From Clostridia bacterium (lineage in GTDB: Bacteria > Bacillota_A > Clostridia > Christensenellales > Aristaeellaceae): a stretch of DNA of 28,800 nt. The stretch is taken from NCBI GenBank assembly GCA_017518705.1, contig JAFWUC010000055.1, forward strand, positions 1 to 28,800, in the 5' to 3' direction. The position numbers were made by a program, and so were the translations under genes. Shown here piece after piece: positions 14,775 through 23,341 of the stretch. Within the stretch, counting starts at the first letter, position 1. Every line of letters begins with the position of its first letter. The notes under the pieces were generated by a model. That model saw nothing but the letters and a program-made list of their open reading frames with translations, had not been told where the DNA came from and searched no databases.

Positions 14775-16251
14775 GCTTGAACGCGTCCGGGAGCCGGGCG
14801 ATTATGTCGGTGGGGATCATGGAAGCGTCGCCCAGCTCTTTAGAGGCTGTCCTGCCCGCAATGGCGTGGATATGGGCGCCCGCCCACAGCGCGGTCTCGG
14901 GTTCGAGCCCCTGGGCCAGCAGCGCGCCCACTATACCGGTCAAAACGTCGCCGCTGCCGCCTTTGGCCATTCCCGAGGCGCCGCCGGACACGAGGAGCAG
15001 CCCCTTGCCCTTTATGACGCTGCCCGCCCCCTTAATGAGCGCGGCGCAGCCGAGAGCGTGTATCGTTTCGGCGTATTCCGTCTGGGAAAGCCCCGTCTGT
15101 CCCGCCAGCCGTGCCGCTTCGCCGGGATGGGGAGTGACGGCGTGGCGCCCGCACAGCAGAGATTTGAGCTCGCTGTCGGCGGAGATGATGTTCAGCGCGT
15201 CCGCGTCGAATACGCCGTTAAGCCCGCTTTCCAGCAGCATGCGCAGGCAACGTACCGAGGCGCCGCGCCCGAGCCCCGGGCCTGCGGCAAACGCGGTCTT
15301 GCCCTTGAGCGCGCCCGAAAGCTTTTCCAGGGCGGCATCGCTTATCATCCCGTCGGTCTCGGGCAGGGGCAGGCACATGGCGGTGGGGGCGAGGGCCTGT
15401 ATTATATCAAGGCAGGACTCCGCGCAGGCCACGGTCACCAGCCCCGCGCCGCTCCTGGACGCGCTCATGGCGCACATCGCCGCAGCGCCTGCCATGCCTT
15501 TTGAGCCCGCGAAGATCAGCAGATGCCCGAAATCGTTTTTGTGCGCGGCGGGCATGCGGCGGGGCAGGGCGGCCTTTACGTCGCAGTCTTCGACAAGCAG
15601 CGCGCATTCGGCGGGGGCGTACACGTCCGGGATGCCAATGTCGGCGACTTCCAGCTGCCCGCACACGTCCTTGCCCCTGCCCAGCAGCTGGCCCGCTTTG
15701 CGGAACTGGAAGGTCAGGGTCACGTCCGCGCAGGGACAGTCGGCGCAGTACGCGCCGGTGTCCGCGTTCAGGCCGGAGGGGACGTCGCAGCACAGCACGC
15801 GGCTGCCTTTTTCCCTGTCCGCGTTCATGCGGCGGAAGACGCTCAGCGCGACTTCGTCCGGAGCGCGGTTAAGACCGGTGCCGAACACGCAGTCCACCCA
15901 CAGGCCGGGGCGGGGCAGGCTGTCCAGCGCGGAAATGCCGCATACGGAGAACACCGCGCCCTTCGCCAGGTCATGGTTCTTTATGCAGTCGGCGGAAGAC
16001 GGGGGATACACGCTCATCGCCACCGCGCGCACGCCCATATGGCTCAGAAACCGCGCGGCCGCATAGCCGTCCCCGCCGTTGCCGCCGCTGCCGCAGGCGA
16101 ACACGGCGGTCTCACCGGGTTCAAGCAGCCTGAGCGCCTGCTGAGCCAGGGCATGCCCCGCTTTTTCCATAAGCGAGTATGAGGACACGCCCGTGTCGAA
16201 CAGCGCCTGCTCCGCCCGGCGCATCTGGCTTGCGGTAAGTACGGGACGCAT
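14758..16251 (-). CDS. nnr: Bifunctional NAD(P)H-hydrate epimerase / ADP-dependent dehydratase
   Basis: A metabolite-repair enzyme that restores hydrated NADH and NADPH, 497 residues. The N-terminal epimerase half (about 1-215, YjeF-N) has ASQMRRAEQ, GSGGNGGDGYAAAR (GNGGDG 57-62), DCVFGTGLNR and DVPSGLNADTG. The C-terminal ribokinase-like dehydratase half (about 225-497) has HKNDFGHLLIFAGSKGMAGAA, AAGPGLGRG, TPHPGEAARL and KGGSGDVLTGI (GGSGD 431-435). Two-domain YjeF/Nnr proteins of about 500 residues are standard in bacteria. GGGAGGA lies seven bases before the ATG. It follows the acetyltransferase gene by 21 bp and overlaps the next gene by 17 bp. Confidence 0.95.
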   Translation of the reverse strand: MRPVLTASQMRRAEQALFDTGVSSYSLMEKAGHALAQQALRLLEPGETAVFACGSGGNGGDGYAAARFLSHMGVRAVAMSVYPPSSADCIKNHDLAKGAVFSVCGISALDSLPRPGLWVDCVFGTGLNRAPDEVALSVFRRMNADREKGSRVLCCDVPSGLNADTGAYCADCPCADVTLTFQFRKAGQLLGRGKDVCGQLEVADIGIPDVYAPAECALLVEDCDVKAALPRRMPAAHKNDFGHLLIFAGSKGMAGAAAMCAMSASRSGAGLVTVACAESCLDIIQALAPTAMCLPLPETDGMISDAALEKLSGALKGKTAFAAGPGLGRGASVRCLRMLLESGLNGVFDADALNIISADSELKSLLCGRHAVTPHPGEAARLAGQTGLSQTEYAETIHALGCAALIKGAGSVIKGKGLLLVSGGASGMAKGGSGDVLTGIVGALLAQGLEPETALWAGAHIHAIAGRTASKELGDASMIPTDIIARLPDAFKHVYSK

Positions 16252-16272
16252 GGCTTTATCCTCCCGGCAGTT

Positions 16273-16914
16273 TTACTTGTCCAACAGGGTGTAGCCGCCC
16301 AGCAGCTCGGGTTTGTTGATCATGGAGTCTTCTTTTGTGATGGGACGTATGACGCGGCAGGGCACGCCCGCGGCGAAGGAATCGGACGGGATGTCCCGCG
16401 TAACCACGCTGCCCGCGCCTATCACGCACCTGTCGCCGATGGTCACGCCGGGGCACACCACCACGTTGGCGCCCAGCCAGCAGTCGTTGCCTATAGTGAC
16501 GGGCCTGGCGTAGCAGGCGTGGGCGGGAGCGCCGTTTTCGTCCTTTAAGCGGAAGCGCTCATCCGCCAGCATGGGATGCACGGGGGTGACTATGGTGACG
16601 TTGGGACCGAAGTTGCAGTCGTCGCCTATGGTGACCTTCCCGTCGTCCTGCACGGTCAGGTTGAAGTTGCCGAAAAAGCGCTTGCCGATGAAGGTGTGCA
16701 CGCCGTAATGGAACTGTATGGGCCCCTGGATGAAGCTGCCCTCGCCGAAGCTGCCCAGCAGCTTTTTGAGTATCTCCGCCCGTTTCTCGGTCTCGTACTC
16801 ATAGGTGCGGTTGTAGTCCATGTCCAGGCAGTGGGCCTTGAGCTTTATCGCGCGCAGCTCCTGCGCGCCGGGGGCGAACAGCACGCCCTGAAAGATACGT
16901 TCTTCCTGACTCAT
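16273..16914 (-). CDS. Maltose/galactoside O-acetyltransferase-type hexapeptide transferase
   Basis: An acetyl-CoA-dependent sugar O-acetyltransferase, 213 residues, of the LacA/Maa/NodL group. The N-terminal part has CLDMDYNRT and EKRAEILKKLLGSFGEG, typical of the family's mac domain. The rest is a left-handed beta helix with hexapeptide repeats (VTIGDDCNFGPNVTIV, VTIGNDCWLGANVVV, VTIGDRCVIGAGSVVTRDIP). The catalytic His is in VTPVHPM (His113). It ends with about 20 residues after the usual GVPCRVIRPI end. GAGGAG is six bases before the ATG. It lies between a wall-associated protein gene and nnr; a role in acetylating a cell-surface sugar or detoxifying sugars is possible but not shown. Confidence 0.9.
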   Translation of the reverse strand: MSQEERIFQGVLFAPGAQELRAIKLKAHCLDMDYNRTYEYETEKRAEILKKLLGSFGEGSFIQGPIQFHYGVHTFIGKRFFGNFNLTVQDDGKVTIGDDCNFGPNVTIVTPVHPMLADERFRLKDENGAPAHACYARPVTIGNDCWLGANVVVCPGVTIGDRCVIGAGSVVTRDIPSDSFAAGVPCRVIRPITKEDSMINKPELLGGYTLLDK

Positions 16915-16924
16915 ATGCAGCTCC

Positions 16925-18418
16925 TCAGTTGTAGTCTATCCTGGGCGCGGATTCCTTGTAATAGCTGGTGCACAGGGTCTCGCGCCGTATTTCGTTGCCG
17001 TCGGCGGTATAGTATATGCGGTAGGTGGTGGCCTTGTAGCCCTTCCTGCCCTCGCTGGTGGTGACCCTCTGGCCGCTGTCCAGCAAGGGGTTCCTGGTGT
17101 AGACCGGGTCGGGCAGGGGAATGGTCTTGGTGACCTTGCCTTCGATCTTTATATACTCGCCGTTTTCGGGCAGCAGGCCGTATATCTCGACTATCACGCG
17201 CTTGGACTCGTTCACGTATGCCACTATGCACATGGGCTGGGAGGACGTGTTTTTGAACTTCATGTCCTGGCTGGTGTAGGACACGGTCGCGTCCTTGCCC
17301 TTGTCCACGTAGCTGACGGGTATGGAGTGGTTGTGCCTCTCAACCAGTTCGCAGTCCGCCTTCATGGCCGCGTTCCACAGCGTGGTGGACACCTGGCAGA
17401 TGCCGCCTCCGAAGTCCTCGGCCACCTCGCCGTCCTGGTATACCGTGGCGACCCGGTAGCCCTTCGCCTCCGTGCGGGGGCCGACCCTGCCGTTAAACGA
17501 GAACGTGGCGCCGGGCTTGACCACCGCGCCGTTTATAGACGAGCAGGCCAGGCGGATGTTGGTCAGGCGGTCCCTGCTGGAGGAGGACGCCCGCGTGACC
17601 GCCTGGGTGATCATGCCGTAGCGGGAGGACACGGACTCCATAGTGACGGAGGGATGCACGGGGGTGATCTCCACGTTTATCTCGCCGCCGCCGTTCATCA
17701 TCAGGTTCGAGGCCTGTTCGTACAGCTTCTGGGCGTCGACGTAGGAGCCTTCCTCTTCGGGCGAAAAGGTGAACTGGCGCTTGGAAAAATCAAAGTTGGT
17801 TATGGTGGCGTCCACGGCCTGCTTGGTGTACTTGGCGGCGATGGAGTCGGTCACTTCCCTTAACATGGCGGGATCGAACAGCCGGCGGCTGACTTCGAAT
17901 GTGCAGCCATCGTCGTGGCGGGCGCGGATGCCCCGGGCCATCTCTTCAAGGGAGCCGCTCCGCCCGGCGGACCAAGCCTGGGAGATCACCGTCTGATAGT
18001 CGCTCACGTAGCCCAGCTCTTCCGCCGAAACGAAGAAGCTTTCCCCGTTTGCGGTGAAGGCCACGCCGGTCTGCTTGAGCGGGGTCTCTATGCTCTTGGC
18101 CCAGAACTGACTGACTTCTTCCAAACTGCAGCCGGACACGTCGTAGCCCTCTATGTGGGTGCCGTCGTAGAAGGACTGGTTGAGCACCTCGGCCTTCATC
18201 TGCCTGAACTCGCCGTAGCTCTCGTACTCGTTAAGGCCGAACAGCGCGCAGGCGGCGATAATCACCACCGCCAGGCACGCCGCGGGCAGCGCCCACCAGC
18301 AGTACTGGTTCTTCTTGGTCTTTTTGCGCTTTTTTGCGCCGGAGCTCTTAACTGCCGCGGTCTTTCGGGCGGCGGAAGCGCGGTGTTTGGTTTTATCAAC
18401 GGTTTCGGTCGAGATCAT
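16925..18418 (-). CDS. VanW-family membrane-anchored cell-wall protein with G5-like C-terminus
   Basis: A 497-residue surface protein. A Lys/Arg-rich cytoplasmic tail (1-37) leads into one transmembrane segment (about 41-62), followed by a long extracellular part. That part contains a peptidoglycan-binding-type region (about 85-260, with SAEELGYVSDYQTVI), a VanW domain (about 270-410, with VVKPGATFSFNGRVGPRTEAKGY and FGGGICQVSTTLWNAAM) and a C-terminal stretch (about 420-490, EGKVTKTIPLPDPVYT onward) that reads like a G5 domain. VanW proteins are common in clostridia; their biochemical role is unresolved although the name comes from vancomycin-resistance clusters. Here there is no van gene nearby, so resistance should not be inferred. 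Its ATG overlaps the exporter stop by four bases (ATGA); AAGGA lies upstream. Confidence 0.9.
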   Translation of the reverse strand: MISTETVDKTKHRASAARKTAAVKSSGAKKRKKTKKNQYCWWALPAACLAVVIIAACALFGLNEYESYGEFRQMKAEVLNQSFYDGTHIEGYDVSGCSLEEVSQFWAKSIETPLKQTGVAFTANGESFFVSAEELGYVSDYQTVISQAWSAGRSGSLEEMARGIRARHDDGCTFEVSRRLFDPAMLREVTDSIAAKYTKQAVDATITNFDFSKRQFTFSPEEEGSYVDAQKLYEQASNLMMNGGGEINVEITPVHPSVTMESVSSRYGMITQAVTRASSSSRDRLTNIRLACSSINGAVVKPGATFSFNGRVGPRTEAKGYRVATVYQDGEVAEDFGGGICQVSTTLWNAAMKADCELVERHNHSIPVSYVDKGKDATVSYTSQDMKFKNTSSQPMCIVAYVNESKRVIVEIYGLLPENGEYIKIEGKVTKTIPLPDPVYTRNPLLDSGQRVTTSEGRKGYKATTYRIYYTADGNEIRRETLCTSYYKESAPRIDYN

Positions 18419-19296
18419 ATTCTATCCTTTTCGGCTGTGTCTGCAGCCTTATGGTCCGGCAGCATGGCGAACAGCACCACGCTCAGCAGGATTATGCAGC
18501 AGCCCAGTATGCCTGTCAGGTCGGGCCGCTCGCCTATGAACAGGAACACCCACACGGGATTCAGCGCGGGCTCCAGGTTTTCAAGCACCGCCGCCCTCAG
18601 GGGTGACGCCGTCTTAAGCCCCAGCGCCAGCAGCATGTAGCCGAGCCCCAGGCTCACGCCCATCAGGCACACCAGCAGCCAGTCTTTCAGCACGGGCAGG
18701 GCAAAACCGAACTTTACATGCGGGTCGAAGGGCAGGCTGAAGACCATCAGCACGGTCAGCAGGTTGCCCAGGTATGTGTAATCCGTGGTGTCCTGGTCGT
18801 CCAGGCGGGACGCCAGGAACACCGCGGAGAAGCTTACGCCCGAGAGCAGCGCGATCAGGTTCCCGATATGCGCGTATTTGAGCTCGGCGCCCTCGCTGTC
18901 TCCCGCGCAGCACAGCGCCACGCCCAGTATCAGCAGGGGCAGTATGCACAGCTGTTTCAGGGTAGGTTTTTTCCTGAACAGCAGAAAGTCGAACAGCGCC
19001 ACGTACACGGGCATGGAGTACTGCAGCGTGATCGCGTTGGCGGCGGTGGTGAGATTAAGCGCGGTCAGGTACAGCAGGCTGGTCAGCGCCACGCCCAGCC
19101 CGCCTATCAGCGTGCCTTTGGTGAGTTTGAGCCTGAAGCCCTTCCTGAGCCAGGCGAACATGAGCACCGCCACTATCGAGCGCACGCCCGCCTTGGACAG
19201 GGCGCTCCACTCCAGGTTTTTGCTCAGTACCCCCGAAAAGCTCCAGCTTATGCCGCTTAATGCCACCAAAATCGAACCTTTGAGCTTTGGATTCAT
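18415..19296 (-). CDS. EamA/DMT-family transporter
   Basis: An inner-membrane carrier of the drug/metabolite transporter superfamily, 293 residues, with two EamA repeats and about ten hydrophobic segments. The first repeat opens GSILVALSGISWSFSGVLSKNLEWS; the second ends ENLEPALNPVWVFLFIGERPDLTG, the classic EamA repeat end. Substrate is not predictable; amino-acid or metabolite export is typical. I start at 19296, where the ATG overlaps the upstream stop (ATGA). The frame continues upstream for 88 codons of Arg-rich sequence that is only a shadow of the neighbouring gene. A GGAGAAAGG stretch lies upstream but rather far. Confidence 0.9.
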   Translation of the reverse strand: MNPKLKGSILVALSGISWSFSGVLSKNLEWSALSKAGVRSIVAVLMFAWLRKGFRLKLTKGTLIGGLGVALTSLLYLTALNLTTAANAITLQYSMPVYVALFDFLLFRKKPTLKQLCILPLLILGVALCCAGDSEGAELKYAHIGNLIALLSGVSFSAVFLASRLDDQDTTDYTYLGNLLTVLMVFSLPFDPHVKFGFALPVLKDWLLVCLMGVSLGLGYMLLALGLKTASPLRAAVLENLEPALNPVWVFLFIGERPDLTGILGCCIILLSVVLFAMLPDHKAADTAEKDRI

Positions 19297-20225
19297 TCTA
19301 CCCGGTTGAGCCTTTCTCCATTTTGGAAGGCGGCGATGTTCCGGGCGGAAACGGTCATTAGCCGTTTTCTCGCCTCCAGGCTGGCCCAGCCTATGTGGGG
19401 AGTGAGCATCACGTTGGGCGCCGTGAGCAGCGGGTTTGTTCCTTCTATGGGTTCTTTGCTCACCACGTCCGCCATGTACATGCCCACCTGACCGCTCCTG
19501 AGCGCTTCGGCCATGTCGTTTTCGTCGACCACGGGACCGCGGGCGGTGTTGACGATCCACACTCCCTTCTTCATGCGGGAGACGGTGTCGCGGCAGATCA
19601 GCCCCTTGGTCTCGGGCTTCAGGGGGCAGTTCAGGGAGATTATGTCGCTTTTGGCGAATATCTCGTCCAGCACGCTCTTATCGCAGCGGGACGGGGAATA
19701 GGCGATCGTTTTCATGCCGAACGCTTCGGCCAGCTGTTTTACTCGGCTGCCTATGCGGCCCTGGCCGATTATGCCCAGGGTCTTGCCCTCGAGCTCCGCC
19801 AGGGGATACTTCCAGAAGCAGAAGTCGGGGCAGCGCTGCCACGCGCCTTCCAGGCACAGGCGGCTGTGCTCGCCCACGTGCATGGCGGCTTCGAGTATGA
19901 AAGCCATCACCAGCTGGGACACGCAGGAGGTGGAGTAAGCGGGGATGTTGGTCACCGCCACGCCCTTTTCCCGGGCGGCGTCCAGGTCGATGTTGTTGTA
20001 GCCCGTTGCCAGCACGCCTATGTACTTAAGGCGCGGGAGGGAGAAGATTATCTCCCGCGTGATCGCGCACTTGTTGGTGAGCAGGATCTCGCAGTCCAGG
20101 GCCCGGGGGATTATCTCTTCCGGCTTGCTGCGGCCGTAAACGGTGAGTTCGCCCAGACGCGACACCTCGTCCCACGGGATGTCGCCCGGATTGGCCGCGT
20201 AGCCGTCAAGTACGGTTATCTTCAT
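19293..20225 (-). CDS. D-2-hydroxyacid dehydrogenase (hydroxypyruvate/glycerate dehydrogenase-like)
   Basis: An NAD-dependent reductase of 2-oxoacids, 310 residues. The nucleotide motif GQGRIG (154-159) and the catalytic triad positions Arg229 (NTARGP), Glu258 (SKEP) and His277 (TPHIGWAS) are all present. The N-terminal start MKITVLDGYAANPGDIPW and the segment VLATGYNNIDLDAA resemble the hydroxypyruvate reductase/glycerate dehydrogenase group more than D-lactate dehydrogenase. It is the first gene of the seven-gene minus-strand operon, with a near-consensus promoter about 40 bp upstream and GGAG before the ATG. Its substrate cannot be fixed from sequence. Confidence 0.92.
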   Translation of the reverse strand: MKITVLDGYAANPGDIPWDEVSRLGELTVYGRSKPEEIIPRALDCEILLTNKCAITREIIFSLPRLKYIGVLATGYNNIDLDAAREKGVAVTNIPAYSTSCVSQLVMAFILEAAMHVGEHSRLCLEGAWQRCPDFCFWKYPLAELEGKTLGIIGQGRIGSRVKQLAEAFGMKTIAYSPSRCDKSVLDEIFAKSDIISLNCPLKPETKGLICRDTVSRMKKGVWIVNTARGPVVDENDMAEALRSGQVGMYMADVVSKEPIEGTNPLLTAPNVMLTPHIGWASLEARKRLMTVSARNIAAFQNGERLNRVE

Positions 20226-20263
20226 GGTTTTTCTCCGTTTGCAGCATACTTTATCAACTTAAT

Positions 20264-20292
20264 ATTATACAGCAAATCCGGGAAATAGTCAA
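20264..20292 (-). promoter_or_regulatory. SigA-type promoter of the minus-strand operon
   Basis: On the minus strand: TTGACT (20292-20287), a 17-base spacer and a perfect TATAAT (20269-20264), 38 bp before the ATG at 20225. Confidence 0.88.
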
Positions 20293-20297
20293 ATTTC

Positions 20298-20324
20298 TGA
20301 CAAAGCTAAAAATTGCCTTTGTCA
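20298..20324. promoter_or_regulatory. Inverted repeat upstream of the minus-strand promoter
   Basis: TGACAAAG (20298-20305), an 11-base spacer, then CTTTGTCA (20317-20324): perfect 8-bp arms. It lies five bases upstream of the -35 element of the minus-strand promoter, a position suited to an activator or repressor dimer. On the minus strand the right arm also forms a TTGACA-like hexamer. Confidence 0.4.
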
Positions 20325-20349
20325 AGGGCTTTGGCGACGCAGAATATGA

Positions 20350-20367
20350 CAATTTGGCAACAAATTG
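20350..20367. promoter_or_regulatory. Second inverted repeat in the divergent region
   Basis: CAATTTG (20350-20356), GCAA, then CAAATTG (20361-20367): a perfect 7-bp-arm, 18-bp palindrome between the two divergent promoters, about 40 bp upstream of the nrdD -35 element. Candidate operator; no known factor is assigned. Confidence 0.4.
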
Positions 20368-20405
20368 GCTAAACAAAGTTAAAATGTAAAATCGTTCCGG
20401 GAAGG

Positions 20406-20434
20406 TTGATTTTGGCGGTTTTACAGCCTATAAT
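20406..20434 (+). promoter_or_regulatory. SigA-type promoter of nrdD-nrdG
   Basis: TTGATT (20406-20411), a 17-base spacer and TATAAT (20429-20434). It gives a leader of roughly 55-60 bases before the ATG at 20499. I see no clear NrdR box pair around it. Confidence 0.85.
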
Positions 20435-20447
20435 TGACAGTGCGAAG

Positions 20448-20467
20448 ACGCGCAGAGCTCTGCGCGT
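20448..20467 (+). promoter_or_regulatory. 20-bp perfect palindrome in the nrdD leader
   Basis: ACGCGCAGAG-CTCTGCGCGT is perfectly self-complementary and begins about 14 bases after the -10 element, so it should lie at the 5' end of the mRNA. As RNA it can form an 8-bp stem with loop AGCU and is followed by an AU-rich stretch including TTTTT at 20481-20485. It could be an operator, a 5' stabilising hairpin or an attenuator. Confidence 0.55.
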
Positions 20468-20498
20468 ATATATTTGACTATTTTTGCGAGGGCAGATT

Positions 20499-22817
20499 AT
20501 GATAGATACCATCATCAAGCGCGACGGGCGCAAAGTTCCCTTCAACGAGGAAAAAATCTCATCGGCGATAAATAAGGCGTTCATAGCCAGCGGCAGCGCG
20601 AAGAACCTGAACGTAGCCGAGGAGCTGGCGCACCAGGTGGTCAACCGGATCAACTCCGACGAGAAGATCGGCACGCCCACCGTGGAAGAGGTGCAGGATA
20701 TAGTCGAGCGTGTGCTCCTGGACAACGGTTTCGTGAACACCGCCAAGAGCTACATCGTCTACCGCGCGGAGAGAAGCCGCGTGCGCCAGATGAACACCCG
20801 CCTGATGCGCATCTACGACGACATCACCTTCAAGGCCGCCCGCGACAGCGACATCAAGCGCGAGAACGCCAACATCAACGGCGACACCGCCATGGGCGCC
20901 ATGCTCAAGTACGGCAGCGAGGGCGCCAAGCAGTTCAACACCATGTTCGTGCTCAAGCCCGAACATGCCGCCGCCCACAACAACGGCGACATCCATATCC
21001 ACGATATGGACTTCTACACCCTCACCACCACCTGCACCCAGATCGATCTGATCAGCCTGTTCAAGGGCGGCTTCTCCACCGGCCACGGCGTGCTCAGGGA
21101 GCCCAACGACATCGCTTCCTATTCCGCCCTCGCCTGCATCGCCATCCAGGCCAACCAGAACGACCAGCACGGCGGCCAGAGCGTGCCCAACTTCGACTAC
21201 GCCATGGCTATCGGCGTAAGGAAGACCTTCGCCAAGCGCTACAGGGACAACATGGTGCGTGCGCTGGAGCTCAAGTGCGGCATGGAAGACGCTACCGAGC
21301 CCGTCAAGGCCTACCTGGCGGAGCTGGCCGAAAAGGGCCTCAAGCCCACTCTGGTCTCCGACGCCGGATTTGACGCCGCCGAAGCCGAAGAGCTCAAAAA
21401 GCTGGGCGTGGCCGAAAACGAGATCGCCGAGCTGCAGAGATTTGCCCACTCCAAGGCGGAGAAGGAGACCGACCGCGCCACCTATCAGGCGATGGAAGCC
21501 CTGGTGCACAACCTGAACACCATGAACTCCCGCGCGGGCGCCCAGGTGCCTTTCTCCTCCATCAACTACGGCACCGACACTTCCGAGGAAGCGCGCATGG
21601 TCATGAAGAACCTGCTTCTGGCTACCGAAGCGGGTCTGGGCCACGGAGAGACTCCCATATTCCCCATACAGATCTTCCGCGTGAAGGAAGGCGTGAACTA
21701 CAACCCCGGCGAGCCCAACTACGACCTGTTCAAGCTGGCCATCAGGGTGAGCGCCAAGCGCCTGTTCCCCAACTTCTCCTTCCAGGACGCGCCCTACAAC
21801 ATCAAGTACTACAAGCCCGGCCATCCCGAGACCGAGATCGCCTACATGGGCTGCCGTACCCGCGTGGTGGGCAACGTGTACGATCCCGACAGGGAGATCA
21901 CCTACAGCCGCGGCAACCTGTCCTTCACCTCCATTAACCTGCCCCGCATCGCCATAAACGCCAACCACAACATCGACCTGTTCTTCCGCGAGCTGGACAG
22001 GATGATGAACCTGACCATCGACCAGCTGACCGAGCGCTTCGCCATCCAGTGCAAGAAAAAGGTCCGCAACTTCCCCTTCCTGATGGGACAGGGCGTGTGG
22101 CTGGACAGTGAGAAGCTGGACTGGGACGACGAAGTGGGCGAGGTGCTCAAGCACGGCACCCTGTCCGTGGGCTTTATCGGCCTGGCCGAGACGCTCAAGG
22201 CGCTGATCGGCGAGCATCACGGCGAGAGCGAAAAGGCGCAGAACCTAGGCCTTGAGATCATCCGCTACATGCGCCAGAAGATGGACGAGACCAGCAAGGC
22301 CAGGGGCCTCAACTACACCCTGCTGGCCACTCCCGCGGAGGGCCTGTCCGGCCGCTTCGTGAGGATCGACCGCGAAAAGTACGGCGTGATCCCCGGTGTC
22401 ACCGACAGGGAGTACTACACCAACTCCTTCCACATCCCGGTATACTACAACATCTCCGCCATAAAGAAAATCAAGCTGGAGGCGCCCTATCACGAGCTCA
22501 CCAACGCGGGCCACATCAGCTACGTGGAGCTGGACGGCGATCCCACCCAGAACCTGGAAGCTTTCAAGAAGCTGGTCAGGGTCATGAAGGAGAGCGGCAT
22601 AGGCTACGGCTCCATCAACCACCCTGTGGACAGGGATCCCGTGTGCGGCTTTAACGGCATCATCGGCGACACCTGCCCCAGCTGCGGCAGAAAAGAGGAC
22701 GGCGTGCACTTCGAGCGCATCCGCCGCATCACCGGCTACCTGGTGGGCACCATGGACAAGTGGAACAACGCCAAGAGAGCCGAGGAGCACGACAGGGTCA
22801 AGCACAGCATAGACTGA
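20499..22817 (+). CDS. nrdD: Anaerobic (class III) ribonucleoside-triphosphate reductase
   Basis: Makes deoxyribonucleotides without oxygen through a glycyl radical, 772 residues. It has an N-terminal ATP-cone allosteric domain (about 3-95, IIKRDGRKVPFNEEKI), the ten-stranded barrel with TTTCTQIDL and NSRAGAQVPFSSINYGTD, and a C-terminal zinc site (VCGFNGIIGDTCPSCGR, three cysteines visible). The radical loop is RRITGYLVG, with the probable radical glycine at 746. I use the ATG at 20499 with GAGGG (20488-20492) six bases upstream; an in-frame TTG at 20484 would overlap that site. The stop overlaps the nrdG start (TGATG). Its presence points to growth without oxygen. Confidence 0.96.
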   Translation: MIDTIIKRDGRKVPFNEEKISSAINKAFIASGSAKNLNVAEELAHQVVNRINSDEKIGTPTVEEVQDIVERVLLDNGFVNTAKSYIVYRAERSRVRQMNTRLMRIYDDITFKAARDSDIKRENANINGDTAMGAMLKYGSEGAKQFNTMFVLKPEHAAAHNNGDIHIHDMDFYTLTTTCTQIDLISLFKGGFSTGHGVLREPNDIASYSALACIAIQANQNDQHGGQSVPNFDYAMAIGVRKTFAKRYRDNMVRALELKCGMEDATEPVKAYLAELAEKGLKPTLVSDAGFDAAEAEELKKLGVAENEIAELQRFAHSKAEKETDRATYQAMEALVHNLNTMNSRAGAQVPFSSINYGTDTSEEARMVMKNLLLATEAGLGHGETPIFPIQIFRVKEGVNYNPGEPNYDLFKLAIRVSAKRLFPNFSFQDAPYNIKYYKPGHPETEIAYMGCRTRVVGNVYDPDREITYSRGNLSFTSINLPRIAINANHNIDLFFRELDRMMNLTIDQLTERFAIQCKKKVRNFPFLMGQGVWLDSEKLDWDDEVGEVLKHGTLSVGFIGLAETLKALIGEHHGESEKAQNLGLEIIRYMRQKMDETSKARGLNYTLLATPAEGLSGRFVRIDREKYGVIPGVTDREYYTNSFHIPVYYNISAIKKIKLEAPYHELTNAGHISYVELDGDPTQNLEAFKKLVRVMKESGIGYGSINHPVDRDPVCGFNGIIGDTCPSCGRKEDGVHFERIRRITGYLVGTMDKWNNAKRAEEHDRVKHSID

Positions 22818-23317
22818 TGAAGATACGTATTGCGGGGATCGTAAACGATTCCATAGTAGACGGGCCGGGTTTCCGCCTGGCGGTATTCACCCAGGGCTGC
22901 CCGCACGACTGCCCGGGCTGCCACAATCCCGACACCCACGACTTTAACGGCGGCAAAGAGGACGACACCGAGCGAATCGTTTCCATGATGCGGGAAAACC
23001 CCCTGCTCGACGGAGTGACCCTGACCGGGGGAGACCCCTTCTGCCAGTGCGCGCCCTGCGCCGAGATCGCCGAAGCCGCCAAGCAGGCGGGCCTCAACGT
23101 GTGGGCGTACTCGGGCTGGACCTGGGAGCAGCTGAGCGAGACCGCGAAGACCGATCCCGACACGGCGCGGCTGCTAAACAGCACCGACGTTCTGGTGGAC
23201 GGGCCCTTCGTGCGCAGCCAGCGCACGCTGGAGCTGCGCTTCAGAGGCAGCAGGAACCAGAGGCTCATAAACGTGCCCGCCTCCTTAAAAGAGGGCAGGG
23301 CGGTTGAAGCCGAATAG
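22817..23317 (+). CDS. nrdG: NrdD-activating radical SAM enzyme
   Basis: Generates the glycyl radical on NrdD using S-adenosylmethionine and a [4Fe-4S] cluster, 166 residues. The cluster motif is GCPHDCPGCHNP (Cys28, Cys32, Cys35; CX3CX2C), followed by TLTGGDPFCQ, the SAM-binding GGD/E region, and VLVDGPF. The start at 22817 shares a base with the nrdD stop (TGATG), the usual translational coupling of this pair. An upstream in-frame start at 22760 would put a long Gln/Arg-rich shadow in front and is rejected. Its length matches typical NrdG (about 155-175). Confidence 0.95.
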   Translation: MKIRIAGIVNDSIVDGPGFRLAVFTQGCPHDCPGCHNPDTHDFNGGKEDDTERIVSMMRENPLLDGVTLTGGDPFCQCAPCAEIAEAAKQAGLNVWAYSGWTWEQLSETAKTDPDTARLLNSTDVLVDGPFVRSQRTLELRFRGSRNQRLINVPASLKEGRAVEAE

Positions 23318-23341
23318 CGGCCTGATAAAAACATATAGACG

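Noticed and set aside
16925..18418. Vancomycin-resistance locus suggested by the VanW-type protein
   Set aside because: No vanA-, vanH-, vanX- or vanS/R-type gene is nearby. VanW domains are widespread in clostridia without a shown resistance role.
19297..19560. Upstream extension of the EamA transporter by 88 codons
   Set aside because: The extension is Arg/His/Gly-rich shadow sequence of the dehydrogenase gene. The ATG at 19296 has an ATGA overlap and gives the normal family start.
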